Positions 46,801-54,931 of a stretch of DNA of 64,000 nucleotides are shown here, piece by piece. Under the pieces are notes generated by a model, which did no database searches, had not been told where the DNA came from, and saw only the letters and a list, made by a program, of their open reading frames with translations. Position numbers and translations under genes: made by a program. How positions within the stretch are numbered: position 1 is the stretch's first letter; each line of letters starts with the position of its first letter. Source of the stretch: an uncultured Eubacteriales bacterium (GTDB lineage: Bacteria; Bacillota; Clostridia; Lachnospirales; Lachnospiraceae); the NCBI GenBank assembly GCA_902797845.1, contig CADBUJ010000012.1, positions 25,718 to 89,717 of the forward strand. The letters are read 5' to 3'.

Positions 46801-47618
46801 CACTCAAGTCCCGTCTCCTCCCCCAGCACTATCCTTGTAAGCGCGCTGCATCCCGAAAAAATGCTTTCCGGAGCATCATCAAACATAAATGATGCTTTAT
46901 TCATCCTTAATCCGCTTATATTCAGATTTCCAAGAGAGGAGCAGTCCCTAAACATCTCCTTTAAGCCGGATGACATAGGTGTAAAACCGCCGCCTAAGGA
47001 TTTTATGCTGTCGGTCCTGAAATTGCTCAGATCAAGCTCTCTTAATACCCGGCACCGCTGGAACATGTTCTGCATATTCGTCACATTGGATGTGTCAAAG
47101 GAGCTTACATTAAGGAAACTTAGCTCCAGACAGCCGTAAAACATGCCGGACATGTTCTTTACCTTTGATGTGTTAAAGCTAGCAAGATCAAGCGACTTTA
47201 CGGAGCTGCAGTCATAAAACATCCGGGACATATCCGTAACTTCGGATGTGTCCAGATTATTTAAAAAGACCAGATTTTCCAGCTGTTTACAGCCTTCAAA
47301 AAGTCCCTTTCCCTCTTCGGCTCCAAGCTTTATGGGGATCAGTTCCCCGCTGCTTCCCTTAAGGCCGAGATCTACGGTAACGACCTGATCCTTCTTGCCC
47401 TGGATAAATTCCTTTATATCGGTACAAAGCTCTCCGCCGTCTTCATCGGTAAGAGTGAACCATATACGTCCTTCGTCCTCATCCCAGTTTGCATAAAAAG
47501 AACTGCCATCTGATGCGGTGGCAGCATTTATGTCAGTTGTCCGGGATGTGCCCACAAGGAATATTGCCAGTAACAGTATTATTACGGGAATGCCCTTCTG
47601 TTTTAGGCGCCCTCTCAT
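43896..47618 (-). CDS. surface adhesin with DUF285 repeats, predicted thioester domain and CnaB/SpaA modules
   Basis: A 1240-residue exported protein. Signal peptide (about 10-34), seven or so DUF285 repeats (about 100-270, e.g. NTSKVKNMSGMFYGC), then a thioester-type domain (about 335-490) with C347 in KGYCINKQREG and Q427 in NITQMAVWDF, the two residues that form the internal bond in host-binding Gram-positive adhesins. Five or so CnaB/SpaA modules follow (about 510-1010), then a C-terminal beta domain, a long Glu-Thr stalk and the anchor: VDSGDD, a helix and KRKGKRI. The anchor box departs from LPXTG. Covalent attachment to host or plant material is inferred. Confidence 0.88.
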   Translation of the reverse strand: MRGRLKQKGIPVIILLLAIFLVGTSRTTDINAATASDGSSFYANWDEDEGRIWFTLTDEDGGELCTDIKEFIQGKKDQVVTVDLGLKGSSGELIPIKLGAEEGKGLFEGCKQLENLVFLNNLDTSEVTDMSRMFYDCSSVKSLDLASFNTSKVKNMSGMFYGCLELSFLNVSSFDTSNVTNMQNMFQRCRVLRELDLSNFRTDSIKSLGGGFTPMSSGLKEMFRDCSSLGNLNISGLRMNKASFMFDDAPESIFSGCSALTRIVLGEETGLECRPGGWHCGLAGTWTHESTETVLSINEFLEVSGTPAAEGVWLRDMSSHYYMTDGTLNENNMWEVHDSENRFKGYCINKQREGVGIYLDRIRISDENPLEDFLDSSLSAGTCGYAPLGSNMEEALITLIYYGWPSDADGIKDQYGLTDKEYMNITQMAVWDFTDRYDNPAGPNAFTGNSLSAYNALVNKNFSSIGTEYTLYLYRSDDEKLQNLLSIEGLSDDVYGGVEIYKTDPLGNSISGAQFTIYNSNGDEVAVLETRINGQGSLCRTDTTMGLPKGTYTVKETKPAPGFELTDKTYTFEISVPDQIVSVGIPSGGTVEEEMIFTDEVDEDWQGGGLEIKKISTDGVPLKGAEFEILNSEGTVVKTITTDDAGIAKTGIRELPLGSYTVRESRPPAGYHSSGQTFTVDITEPDKYNGNALVFENTEKPEGQVVIKAIKILEGKDLTEGMFRFRLLDQYGTVIQEVTNKADGTVEFEPLFFNASKLGFANYTIAEVVKADGEIQYDTHKENVTVLITDSGSDRIECQAVYDSAEVIFKNDASKEPFPVKIWKLMSNSDIRVPGARLEIYDAGGNRIEAFTSEEEARTIELFPGDYVIKETNAPPQYKLSEDIHFTVDEEGNVTSDLLNASGNEVKVYNGLKNSRDIKLLKVDQDSGEVIPGAIFTIKGESDEGTPLEGEAKADENGTVIFDSVPAGKYVISESKAAPGYKRSDAEWNVEVKSFLKISSTPNIDENGEALSNHASRLDLSDTVTIEGADRIHVKIKYQTENWYDYLVLRDKDGRVIESDMNGKTVGSTEEDYEGCLMGGLEEDTIYTEEFDFETDSVTFSFFSDGSVNAYGYYAEVSYGDVIIKNGNQELTASPDGAYPFENEKETETETETETETETETETETETETESETETETETETETHKETESKSETETDKGGRIVDSGDDADPEKAAGAAAFSMMLLFFTLSFCLWKRKGKRI
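44071..44187. repeat. long Glu-Thr hexanucleotide repeat in the 1240-residue adhesin gene
   Basis: About twenty GARACN units, broken once by Ser, encode the stalk before the anchor. The longest run of this repeat in the window; length change would be in frame. Confidence 0.85.
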
Positions 47619-47673
47619 ATTCGTATACCCCTTTTAATATTCTTTAAAGCGGAACTCATGTATGTATCAGTAA

Positions 47674-47702
47674 AGTATATCAATATGCCGTCATTATGGC
47701 AA
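47674..47702 (-). promoter_or_regulatory. promoter of the 1240-residue adhesin gene
   Basis: TTGCCA (47702-47697), 17-nt spacer, TATACT (47679-47674). A TGCC-N8-GGCA dyad covers the -35 box and may be an operator. Confidence 0.75.
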
Positions 47703-47734
47703 TAATGCGCCTTTTATCATATTTTGTAAATTGA

Positions 47735-47761
47735 AAGGCGGAGTCTTATGAACTCCGCCTT
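47735..47761 (-). terminator. terminator of the M20 peptidase gene
   Basis: AAGGCGGAGT and its complement form a 10-bp stem around a 7-nt loop, followed by TTCAATTT on the minus strand. Confidence 0.88.
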
Positions 47762-47772
47762 AAAGCATATTA

Positions 47773-49020
47773 TTATTTATCAAATGATGCCAGATCCACT
47801 CCGTAAAGCTTTGCAAGTATTGCAATATAGCCTTCGTATGTCTGTACCATTTCGTCTATTACTACATATTCCTTAGGCTGATGAGCCTGATTGTTAGGAG
47901 CATGAGAATAGATGATCGTGGGGATCTTATGATAAGCACATGTACATCCGCCGTCTGTGCCGGCCTTCTTGTAATGCTCCTTGGGATCCTGTCCGATCTC
48001 CCTTAAAGCCTCGAAGGTCTTTACAACATATTCGTTGTTTCTGTCCACGATCCAGGGGGGATGTATCTTCTTAACTCTCTGCTTATATCCTGTCCAGGAT
48101 GTTTCCTCAAAATATCTGGGTTCAACTGTTGCCTTGAATTCCGGATAAGCTGTTTTATAATGATCGAAAACAGCTTCGAATTCAGCCATCAGATCCTCAT
48201 CCGTCTGTTCTGTGGAATATCTTCTGTCAACGGATATCTCGCATTCATCGGGGATCATGGAAAGCTCTCCGGGTTTTACGATACAATTTGTAACCGTGAT
48301 GGTGGTCTCTCCGAGCTCGGGATCCGGCTTAAGATTAAATCCCTTGTGATCAAAAATATCGCAAACGATAGGTGCCATGTACTGGAACGCATTTATTCCC
48401 TCTGAAGGAACAGAGGAATGTGCGGTACGTCCGTAGGTCTTTACCACAAGCTCGATCTTACCTCTTTGTCCTATAGCCAGATCTCCGTCCGTAGGCTCGC
48501 AAAGATAAACAACATCTCCCTTTATATCATGTTCCTTCATTGTATGATCGAAGAAATACATGATACCGAACATCTCTGCAGGCTCCTCCTGCACAACAGC
48601 CGTAAAGGTGATATCTCCCGTGGGCCTCTGTCCCTTTGCAGCAAGCTCTGCAAAGGCTTTGAATGCGTAGAACTGAGCTACGAGACCCGCCTTAAGATCA
48701 CATATTCCGCGGCCGATAAGCTTTCCGTCAACTACATTCGCCTCAAAGGGATCATAAGGTGCCCAGTTTTCCAGATTTCCTTCCGGAACAACATCCATAT
48801 GACCATTTAAAATAACATTGGGGCCGGTTCCCTCTCCCCTCAGTATAGCAATAACATTTCCCGCGCCGTCGATAAATGCCTCATCCACAGGCAGCTTCTG
48901 GAGCTTGGCTAGCAGGTATTTTGCAAAGTCTTCCTCCTGACAGGCATACGAACGGAAAGGAATGGTCTCCTTCATCATTTCGATAAAGGCTTCTCTGTTC
49001 TCCTGAACGATTTTAAGCAT
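47773..49020 (-). CDS. M20 family metallopeptidase (ArgE/DapE/YgeY-like)
   Basis: A zinc amidohydrolase or peptidase of 415 residues. First metal motif NGHMDVVPEG, then GRGICDLKAGL with the bridging Asp, VVQEEPAEMFG with the catalytic glutamate, a dimerisation domain and the late His in HQPKEYVVIDEM. Overall it resembles the YgeY group sometimes linked to selenium-dependent purine metabolism, but none of those genes is nearby, so I leave the substrate open (acyl-amino acid, dipeptide or succinyl-diaminopimelate). It follows upp at about 107 nt and has no clear promoter of its own. Confidence 0.85.
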   Translation of the reverse strand: MLKIVQENREAFIEMMKETIPFRSYACQEEDFAKYLLAKLQKLPVDEAFIDGAGNVIAILRGEGTGPNVILNGHMDVVPEGNLENWAPYDPFEANVVDGKLIGRGICDLKAGLVAQFYAFKAFAELAAKGQRPTGDITFTAVVQEEPAEMFGIMYFFDHTMKEHDIKGDVVYLCEPTDGDLAIGQRGKIELVVKTYGRTAHSSVPSEGINAFQYMAPIVCDIFDHKGFNLKPDPELGETTITVTNCIVKPGELSMIPDECEISVDRRYSTEQTDEDLMAEFEAVFDHYKTAYPEFKATVEPRYFEETSWTGYKQRVKKIHPPWIVDRNNEYVVKTFEALREIGQDPKEHYKKAGTDGGCTCAYHKIPTIIYSHAPNNQAHQPKEYVVIDEMVQTYEGYIAILAKLYGVDLASFDK

Positions 49021-49127
49021 AATTGTCTCCTTCCCTAAATGACTAACTCTTAACTCACATTAACATGTCACGGTTTTTCAGTCAATGACCGCCCATTGAT
49101 AAAAACTATCTTTTCGACTCTTGATCA

Positions 49128-49769
49128 TCAGATAGTTCCGAAGGTCCTGTCTCCCGCATCACCCAGGCCGGGGGTTATAAAGGCATTGGGAGTGAGTCCT
49201 TCATCTATCTGACCTATATAAAGCTCTATATCGGGAAAGGCCTTATGGAATTTTTCCACCCCTTCCGGAGCTGCAATAAGCACCAGCATCTTTATCTTTT
49301 TTGCCCCATGCCTTTTCAGCAGGTCAGCCGCATATACGGTGGATCCTCCTGTTGCCAGCATAGGCTCTGTGACCACGACTATCCTTTTATCCATGTGGTC
49401 GGGAAGCTTGCACAAATATTCATGGGGTTCCAATGTCTCTTCGTCTCGGAACATGCCTATATGACCCACTTTAGCTGTGGGAATAAGCTTAAGAACACCT
49501 GGAACAAGACCCAGGCCCGCTCTTAATATGGGGATCACCACCGGTTCGATACCGGCGATCTTCTGTGTAACGCATTCCTTTATAGGAGTTCTTACGGTTA
49601 CATCCATAAGAGGATAATCTCTTAATGCTTCATATCCCAGAAGACATCCGAGCTCCTCCACGATGGTGCGGAACTCGTTGGTCCTGGTATTTATATCTCT
49701 TAATACGGATATTTTGTGTTTTACCAGAGGATGCTCCGATTCGTAAACATTATCTGTTATCTTTTTCAA
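49128..49769 (-). CDS. upp: uracil phosphoribosyltransferase
   Basis: Salvages uracil to UMP with PRPP. The 213 residues show SEHPLVKHKISVLRDINT, PIKECVTQK, PILRAGLGL, the PRPP loop VVTEPMLATGGST (Glu where most have Asp) and the uracil-binding FITPGLGDAGDRTFGT, the C-terminal end. The gene has its own strong promoter, divergent from the DUF885 gene. Confidence 0.97.
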   Translation of the reverse strand: MKKITDNVYESEHPLVKHKISVLRDINTRTNEFRTIVEELGCLLGYEALRDYPLMDVTVRTPIKECVTQKIAGIEPVVIPILRAGLGLVPGVLKLIPTAKVGHIGMFRDEETLEPHEYLCKLPDHMDKRIVVVTEPMLATGGSTVYAADLLKRHGAKKIKMLVLIAAPEGVEKFHKAFPDIELYIGQIDEGLTPNAFITPGLGDAGDRTFGTI

Positions 49770-49802
49770 TATATATCCCTCCCTTATCCTTCTTTTCAGA
49801 AT

Positions 49803-49831
49803 ATTTTATAAAAGGGTTCCCTGTCCGTCAA
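49803..49831 (-). promoter_or_regulatory. upp promoter
   Basis: TTGACG (49831-49826), 17-nt spacer, TAAAAT (49808-49803). Confidence 0.8.
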
Positions 49832-49888
49832 CGCAAAAGGCTCTTATATTTTTCCTCTGTGTATAACATTTCCCGTTACGGCTGTTTT

Positions 49889-49897
49889 TGGTATAAT
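49889..49897 (+). promoter_or_regulatory. extended -10 promoter of the DUF885 lipoprotein gene
   Basis: TGGTATAAT, an extended -10 box; no good -35 match. It lies about 35 nt before the ATG and is divergent from upp. Confidence 0.65.
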
Positions 49898-49931
49898 CCT
49901 TCTATAACCTTTCTTTGGAAGGAGAGATATT

Positions 49932-51728
49932 ATGAAACGAAAAATAACCGCTTTTCTGCTTCTGTTTTGTTTGATGCTTTCCGCATGCAAAGGCGACAAA
50001 AACAAAGATGTTGCTCCGGAAACGGAAAGTGCAACGGAGAATACAGCAGATCAAAAAGAGTTTGATGAGCTGCTTTGGGACATATTTGCAGAGACCGTCT
50101 CGGTAAATGCGCTTACCTTCAATGCTTTTGTGGATGATCCTGAAGCCATGGGCCTTCCCCTTCCGGAGATGACCTTAGGCTCTCTTTCCGACGAAGTTAA
50201 TGCGGAATATCTGAGGATGACGGAGGATCAGCTGGAAAGACTTCTGGCCTTTGACAGGGATTCACTTTCCACCTCTCAGCAGCTTGATTATGACATCATG
50301 AAGGAAAGACTGGAGCTTGATATAGAATCCTACGGCTACGATTATTACTCGGAGCTTCTGGGCCCCGAAGCCGGCATCCCCGCAAATCTTACCACCAATC
50401 TTTTTGATTACAGGATAAAGACAAAAGATGATCTGGAGAATTATTTTACTCTTTTATCCGATATGAGGCGGTACTTCGGAGAGATCATAGAATATGAGAA
50501 GACACGTTCTTCCCTGGGCTACTTTATGAATGACGGCTTAGTTGACAGCGCCATACAAAAATACAGGGATTTTATAAGCGATCCGGAGAACAATGCATAT
50601 ATTTCTTTTTTTGAGGATCATATAAGAACAAGTCTTCCTGACCTTACCGAGGATGAGATCAAAAGCTATGTGGAAAGAAACAAAGAGATCGTAAATACTG
50701 TAGTTATCCCCGCATATGAGGATGTTATTGCATGCCTTGAAGAGCTTAAAGGCACCGGGAAAAATGACAGCGGACTTTGCAATCTTCCCAAGGGAAAAGA
50801 CTATTATAAGTATATTGTAAAAGAATATACTTCCACCGGAATGGATCCGGAAGAATTATATGATTATCTCGAAGATAAGCTGTCCACGCTTCAGAGCGAG
50901 ATATATTCCATGCTGACGGAAGATCCGTCTCTTTATAATTATTTTTATGATCTTGAGATCGATATAGACGATCCCGAAGAGCTTCTTGACCACTTCCACG
51001 AAAAGACAGATCAGCAGTTCCCCAAGCTTTTGGACACCACCTACAGGCTTAAATATATGGATGAAAGCCTTCAGGATACCAATACCATGGCGTATTACAT
51101 AATACCGCCCGTAGATGCATATGATGATAATGTTATCTATATCAATCCCGCATATAATACGAGCCTTTCGGAAAACATGACTACATTTTCCCATGAAGGA
51201 TATCCGGGGCATCTGTATCAGATAACATATTATATGGCAACTGATCCTCAGCCCATAAGAGCAGTGGAATCCTTTATAGGCTACACCGAAGGCTGGGCCG
51301 TATCCGTACAGGACGAGGCATACGGATGGTTTGATGATATCGATCCCAAGGTCGTTGACCTTATGCGCTGCAATACTTTATACAATTATGCCGTTGTATC
51401 CCTGGCCGATCTCGGGGTAAATCTTTACGGATGGACTCTGGAAGATATGCAGGAAAACCTTGCCGTATACGGCATGCCTGCAGACGGAGTAGACGGCATA
51501 TTCGACTATGTAGTGGAATCCCCCGGTTCATTCTTTTCCTATGGTGTCGGCGGATTGCAGTGGGTTGATATAAAGGATATGGCCATGGAAGCACTCGGCG
51601 ATGATTTCGACGAAAAAGATTTTTATGCCTATGTCCTCTCCAAAGGACCCTGCAGCTTTGACACTTTGGAGACAATAGTTGAAACATATGTGGAAACAAA
51701 AGGTGCAAAGATTAAGGACGCAGCATAA
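49932..51728 (+). CDS. DUF885 lipoprotein, predicted zinc carboxypeptidase-like
   Basis: Exported lipoprotein: FLLLFCLMLSAC with lipidated C19. The 598 residues match the DUF885 family, whose folds resemble M32-type zinc peptidases. The HEGYPGH motif (in FSHEGYPGHLYQ, about residue 422) and a later ESFIGYTEGWAV with a likely metal-binding glutamate are present. A surface peptidase is likely but not proven. GGAAGGAGAG precedes the ATG. Convergent with the polysaccharide deacetylase gene and followed by a shared terminator. Confidence 0.88.
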   Translation: MKRKITAFLLLFCLMLSACKGDKNKDVAPETESATENTADQKEFDELLWDIFAETVSVNALTFNAFVDDPEAMGLPLPEMTLGSLSDEVNAEYLRMTEDQLERLLAFDRDSLSTSQQLDYDIMKERLELDIESYGYDYYSELLGPEAGIPANLTTNLFDYRIKTKDDLENYFTLLSDMRRYFGEIIEYEKTRSSLGYFMNDGLVDSAIQKYRDFISDPENNAYISFFEDHIRTSLPDLTEDEIKSYVERNKEIVNTVVIPAYEDVIACLEELKGTGKNDSGLCNLPKGKDYYKYIVKEYTSTGMDPEELYDYLEDKLSTLQSEIYSMLTEDPSLYNYFYDLEIDIDDPEELLDHFHEKTDQQFPKLLDTTYRLKYMDESLQDTNTMAYYIIPPVDAYDDNVIYINPAYNTSLSENMTTFSHEGYPGHLYQITYYMATDPQPIRAVESFIGYTEGWAVSVQDEAYGWFDDIDPKVVDLMRCNTLYNYAVVSLADLGVNLYGWTLEDMQENLAVYGMPADGVDGIFDYVVESPGSFFSYGVGGLQWVDIKDMAMEALGDDFDEKDFYAYVLSKGPCSFDTLETIVETYVETKGAKIKDAA

Positions 51729-51798
51729 GATGATCGGGACATGCTTTACAGCGCACGCATAGATATGCATATAAACAATATAAATATGCAAAAAACTA

Positions 51799-51827
51799 TT
51801 GACGAAATAAAGGTAAGGGATTAAAGT
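51799..51827 (+). promoter_or_regulatory. orphan promoter ahead of the candidate RNA
   Basis: TTGACG (51799-51804), 17-nt spacer, TAAAGT (51822-51827), with no reading frame after it. GTAAGGGAT between the boxes is repeated in inverted form at 51870-51878. Confidence 0.55.
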
Positions 51828-51833
51828 GTAACG

Positions 51834-51923
51834 TGAGGATAAATTCCTTTGAGCAATGCGACAGAATTCATCCCTTACTATATCCTTAAGAAAAAGACTG
51901 CAGTTTAACTGCGGTCTTTTTCT
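51834..51923 (+). ncRNA. candidate small RNA (stem-loop plus terminator)
   Basis: From the expected start, GGATAAATTC (51837-51846) pairs with GAATTCATCC (51864-51873), one mismatch, around a 17-nt loop CTTTGAGCAATGCGACA; an unpaired linker and a strong terminator hairpin follow. The unit is about 90 nt and lies between two convergent genes. I recognise no known RNA family in it. Confidence 0.4.
51888..51923. terminator. bidirectional terminator between the DUF885 and deacetylase genes
   Basis: AAGAAAAAGACTGCAGT pairs with its complement (one wobble) over 17 bp with T-runs for both strands. Confidence 0.92.
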
Positions 51924-51979
51924 TATGCATATATTCTGATTTTTAATCAGGATCTGATCGAACAGATATCTCTGCGAAC

Positions 51980-53935
51980 CTACTGTTCTTCTTTAAAGGA
52001 AAGATATACTCTCCCGGGTTCAAGTGTATAGCCTTTATATCTTGCAAGCTCTGATACGGTCACCAGCTGATATCCCTTGTCTATTAGGTCAGGGATAAGC
52101 CTCTTTACGGCCTCGACCGTGGTTGCATGTATATCATGCATAAGAACAATATCCCCGTCCTCTACATTATCCATAACGGCATTATATGTTGATTCCGCAT
52201 TTTTAGTGGCCCAGTCTCTTGTATCTACGGACCAGAGAATAAGCGGCATTCCTGAATTCGCTTTTACATTGTCATCCACTGCGCCGTAGGGAGGTCTTAT
52301 AACAGCCGGCCTCTTGCCGATAACGGATTCCAGCGTATCGGACACAGGCGAAAGCTCCGCCACTATCTCCGATGCATCTTTCCCCGTAAGATAGCTGTGA
52401 TCCACCGTGTGGTTTCCTATCTCGCATCCCAGAGAGTCTCCCCTCCTTATGATGTCGCTCAGTCTGGACGCATTCGTGCCTACTACGAAAAAGGTGGCTC
52501 TTGCGTTATATTCCTCGAGAATATCGAGGACTACAGGTGTATTTGTATAGCTTGGTCCGTCATCAAAGGTAAGAGCTATCATCGGTCTGTTCATGTCTAT
52601 ATCACGGGTCTGGACCTTGATGGCCTTTACTCCGAACCTGTCGCAGTAAGCCCTGAAATCAGCTGACTCTGCAACCTCATTTATCAGGTCTTCCTTTGAC
52701 ATGCCCGAATCAAGCATCTCCATCAGACTGTCATGGACCGTTACCTCAGGTTCCATACCGGTCATGGATCTCATTACCATACTTATAAACTGCTCTTTGT
52801 CGGGATCCTTAGAAGTGGCTTCCTTTCCCAGAAGAAATCCTTTTACAACATCACTTGCATCCATGGTATGGGCAAGCAGGGCACCTGTCCAGGAATTAAG
52901 TCCCTTTATGTCAGGTTCTCTTCCAAGGCCGTTTCTGTAAAGCAGCGAAACGAATTCCGTAACTCCTATATCCTGATCCCTGTTCTCTGTTACGGATATC
53001 TCCACATCACTGCATCTGATGGCCTGAGCCTTACTTTTATATTCTTCGGATGCAGATATATGCTTGACTATATAGTCTATGCTCACACCCTTTTTAAGCC
53101 TATCAAGGCTGTTTTCTCTGCCTTTTGGATCAGTCTCTCTTCCCAAAAGGCTCCTGTAAACAAGATCTACTGCATCTTCGTCGGAAATATTTTTCTTGCC
53201 GAATTCCTTACTGTTTAAAATGGCATATATGCACCCGGCAGGTCCGATCTTACCTGTACTGAGCCTTGATGTAAAAGAATCAAGTCCCGTTTCGTCCGCT
53301 TCTCTCCCCAGAAGGATCACATAGGCATCTTTTACGAATCTTGTTGCCGAAAGGTTCAGATCCCTGCCTTTTGTAAGTACCATCTCTCCGGGCTCGAATC
53401 CGGATCTTTCGCATTTATTGCGGAATTCCTCGGAGGAGGACACCGACTTAAGTATATAATCTGTAGATACGCCGTCGGAAAGATAAGCAAGCCTTTTATC
53501 TATATCCTCCCCGGACGGATCTCTGTTCAAGAGCACTGTAAAAAGCTCTTTTACAAGCTCTTCCCCGTCTAAATTCCTTTTTATGAATTCCTCTGTCTCC
53601 ATGAAAGCAAGAACGGCACCAACTCCTGTTTTCGACCCGTCCTTAAGGGCATCGGTCCAATCCTTAAAGCCCTTTTCGTCCGGCTCTCTTTCTAGCAAAA
53701 CCGTATACGCTCTGTAAATAAATCCTTCGGAAGAGTATGGCTCCAGGTTTTCGTAAGGAGAGGTCTCTTTTTCCGTTTCGGTTTCCGTCCATGACTCAGG
53801 TGTCTCTTCCTCTTCCGATGCTTTGATGTCGAAGATGTGAAAAAGATTCCACTCATCAGGTGCATACTTGTAATAACAATAAACCCCTGCCAGAAAAACC
53901 AATATGATAATGATACCCGGTATCAGTTTTTTCAA
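51980..53935 (-). CDS. polysaccharide deacetylase with DUF4214 modules
   Basis: Membrane-anchored cell-envelope enzyme. An N-terminal helix (about 5-24) and a Glu/Thr-rich linker precede three DUF4214 modules (about 68-165, 190-285, 310-415), each of two half-repeats with LGREPDxxGLxxW cores. The NodB domain (about 445-640) has all motifs: TFDDGPSYT with the metal Asp, NHTVDHSYL, RPPYGAV, DTRDW and LMHDIHA. It should remove N-acetyl groups from peptidoglycan or another glycan. DUF4214 is thought to bind a surface glycan; the same modules occur in the amidase at 55.9 kb. The stop of rsmI is 4 nt downstream in coordinates, so transcription may run from rsmI. Confidence 0.9.
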   Translation of the reverse strand: MKKLIPGIIIILVFLAGVYCYYKYAPDEWNLFHIFDIKASEEEETPESWTETETEKETSPYENLEPYSSEGFIYRAYTVLLEREPDEKGFKDWTDALKDGSKTGVGAVLAFMETEEFIKRNLDGEELVKELFTVLLNRDPSGEDIDKRLAYLSDGVSTDYILKSVSSSEEFRNKCERSGFEPGEMVLTKGRDLNLSATRFVKDAYVILLGREADETGLDSFTSRLSTGKIGPAGCIYAILNSKEFGKKNISDEDAVDLVYRSLLGRETDPKGRENSLDRLKKGVSIDYIVKHISASEEYKSKAQAIRCSDVEISVTENRDQDIGVTEFVSLLYRNGLGREPDIKGLNSWTGALLAHTMDASDVVKGFLLGKEATSKDPDKEQFISMVMRSMTGMEPEVTVHDSLMEMLDSGMSKEDLINEVAESADFRAYCDRFGVKAIKVQTRDIDMNRPMIALTFDDGPSYTNTPVVLDILEEYNARATFFVVGTNASRLSDIIRRGDSLGCEIGNHTVDHSYLTGKDASEIVAELSPVSDTLESVIGKRPAVIRPPYGAVDDNVKANSGMPLILWSVDTRDWATKNAESTYNAVMDNVEDGDIVLMHDIHATTVEAVKRLIPDLIDKGYQLVTVSELARYKGYTLEPGRVYLSFKEEQ

Positions 53936-53939
53936 TATA

Positions 53940-54794
53940 TCACCCCTCTTCTTTATCCTGAAGAAGCATGTCGTAAACGTCTCTCTTGGAAAGTCCCCTG
54001 TCCTTAGCCACTTTTTTCATGGCGGAAGTCCTGTCCAGTCCTTCCCTTATATACATATCCATGTGTTCCTCAGGTGACAGCTGTTCCCATTCCCGGATAC
54101 TTTCCTCTTTAAGCTCTTCCTTATCCTTTCCCTCCAGGACTATCACATATTCACCCTTGGGCACATTCTCCCTGTAATAGCTGACAGCTTCTGACAAAGG
54201 CATTATCCTGCACTCCTCATGCAGCTTTGTCAGTTCCTTGCAGAAGGCTGCCTTCCTGTCTCCAAGGGCATCAAAAAGCTCTGCTGCCGTTTCCGTTAAT
54301 CTGTGAGGTGCTTCGTATATAACAGTGGTGACCGTTCTTGTTTTAAGCTCTTTCAGAATGCTTTCTCTTTCCTTTTTATCTGTCGGCAGAAAACCCTCAT
54401 AAAAGAATCTGTCAGAATCAAAGCCCGACATAACAAGAGCAGTTGCAAAGGCAGTGGGCCCCGGTATCACGGTAACGCCTATGCCTGCATCATTACAGGA
54501 AGAGATAAGCTCCTGCCCTGGATCAGATATCCCGGGCATACCTGCATCACTTATAAGGGCAATATTAACGCCCTTTTCCAGCTGACGCAGCAGCACTTCT
54601 CCCTTTTCAAACCTGTTATGCTGATGGAATGATGTAAGAGGCTTCTTGATCCCCAGATGGTTCAAAAGTTTTAAGGAATTCCTGGTATCCTCCGCAGCAA
54701 TAAGGTCCACTTCTTCAAGGGTCTCCTTCAGTCTGTCCGACATATCGGACAGATTCCCTATGGGTGTTCCGCAAACAAACAGTCTTCCTGCCAT
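53940..54794 (-). CDS. rsmI: 16S rRNA (cytidine-1402-2'-O)-methyltransferase
   Basis: Methylates C1402 in the 30S decoding centre with SAM. The 284 residues start GRLFVCGTPIGNLSDMSDR, with AAEDTRNS, SDAGMPGISDPG, VIPGPTAFATALVMSG and GEYVIVLEGK, plus the C-terminal RsmI HTH-like tail. It is upstream of the deacetylase gene (4-nt gap) and has a TATAAT box at 54850-54845 overlapping the divergent mscL promoter zone. Confidence 0.96.
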   Translation of the reverse strand: MAGRLFVCGTPIGNLSDMSDRLKETLEEVDLIAAEDTRNSLKLLNHLGIKKPLTSFHQHNRFEKGEVLLRQLEKGVNIALISDAGMPGISDPGQELISSCNDAGIGVTVIPGPTAFATALVMSGFDSDRFFYEGFLPTDKKERESILKELKTRTVTTVIYEAPHRLTETAAELFDALGDRKAAFCKELTKLHEECRIMPLSEAVSYYRENVPKGEYVIVLEGKDKEELKEESIREWEQLSPEEHMDMYIREGLDRTSAMKKVAKDRGLSKRDVYDMLLQDKEEG

Positions 54795-54869
54795 ATAACG
54801 ATCCTTATTTTAAAATCCGTGATAATTCAATCCGTTACGGTTCTATTATATCACATATCCCGGAGCCTC

Positions 54870-54898
54870 TTGAGGTGGCGTAACCGATTGAGTATAAT
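54870..54898 (+). promoter_or_regulatory. mscL promoter
   Basis: TTGAGG, 17-nt spacer, TATAAT, about 34 nt before the mscL start. Confidence 0.75.
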
Positions 54899-54931
54899 AC
54901 TTTGAAGATATAAACATCAGGAGGCATAAAG

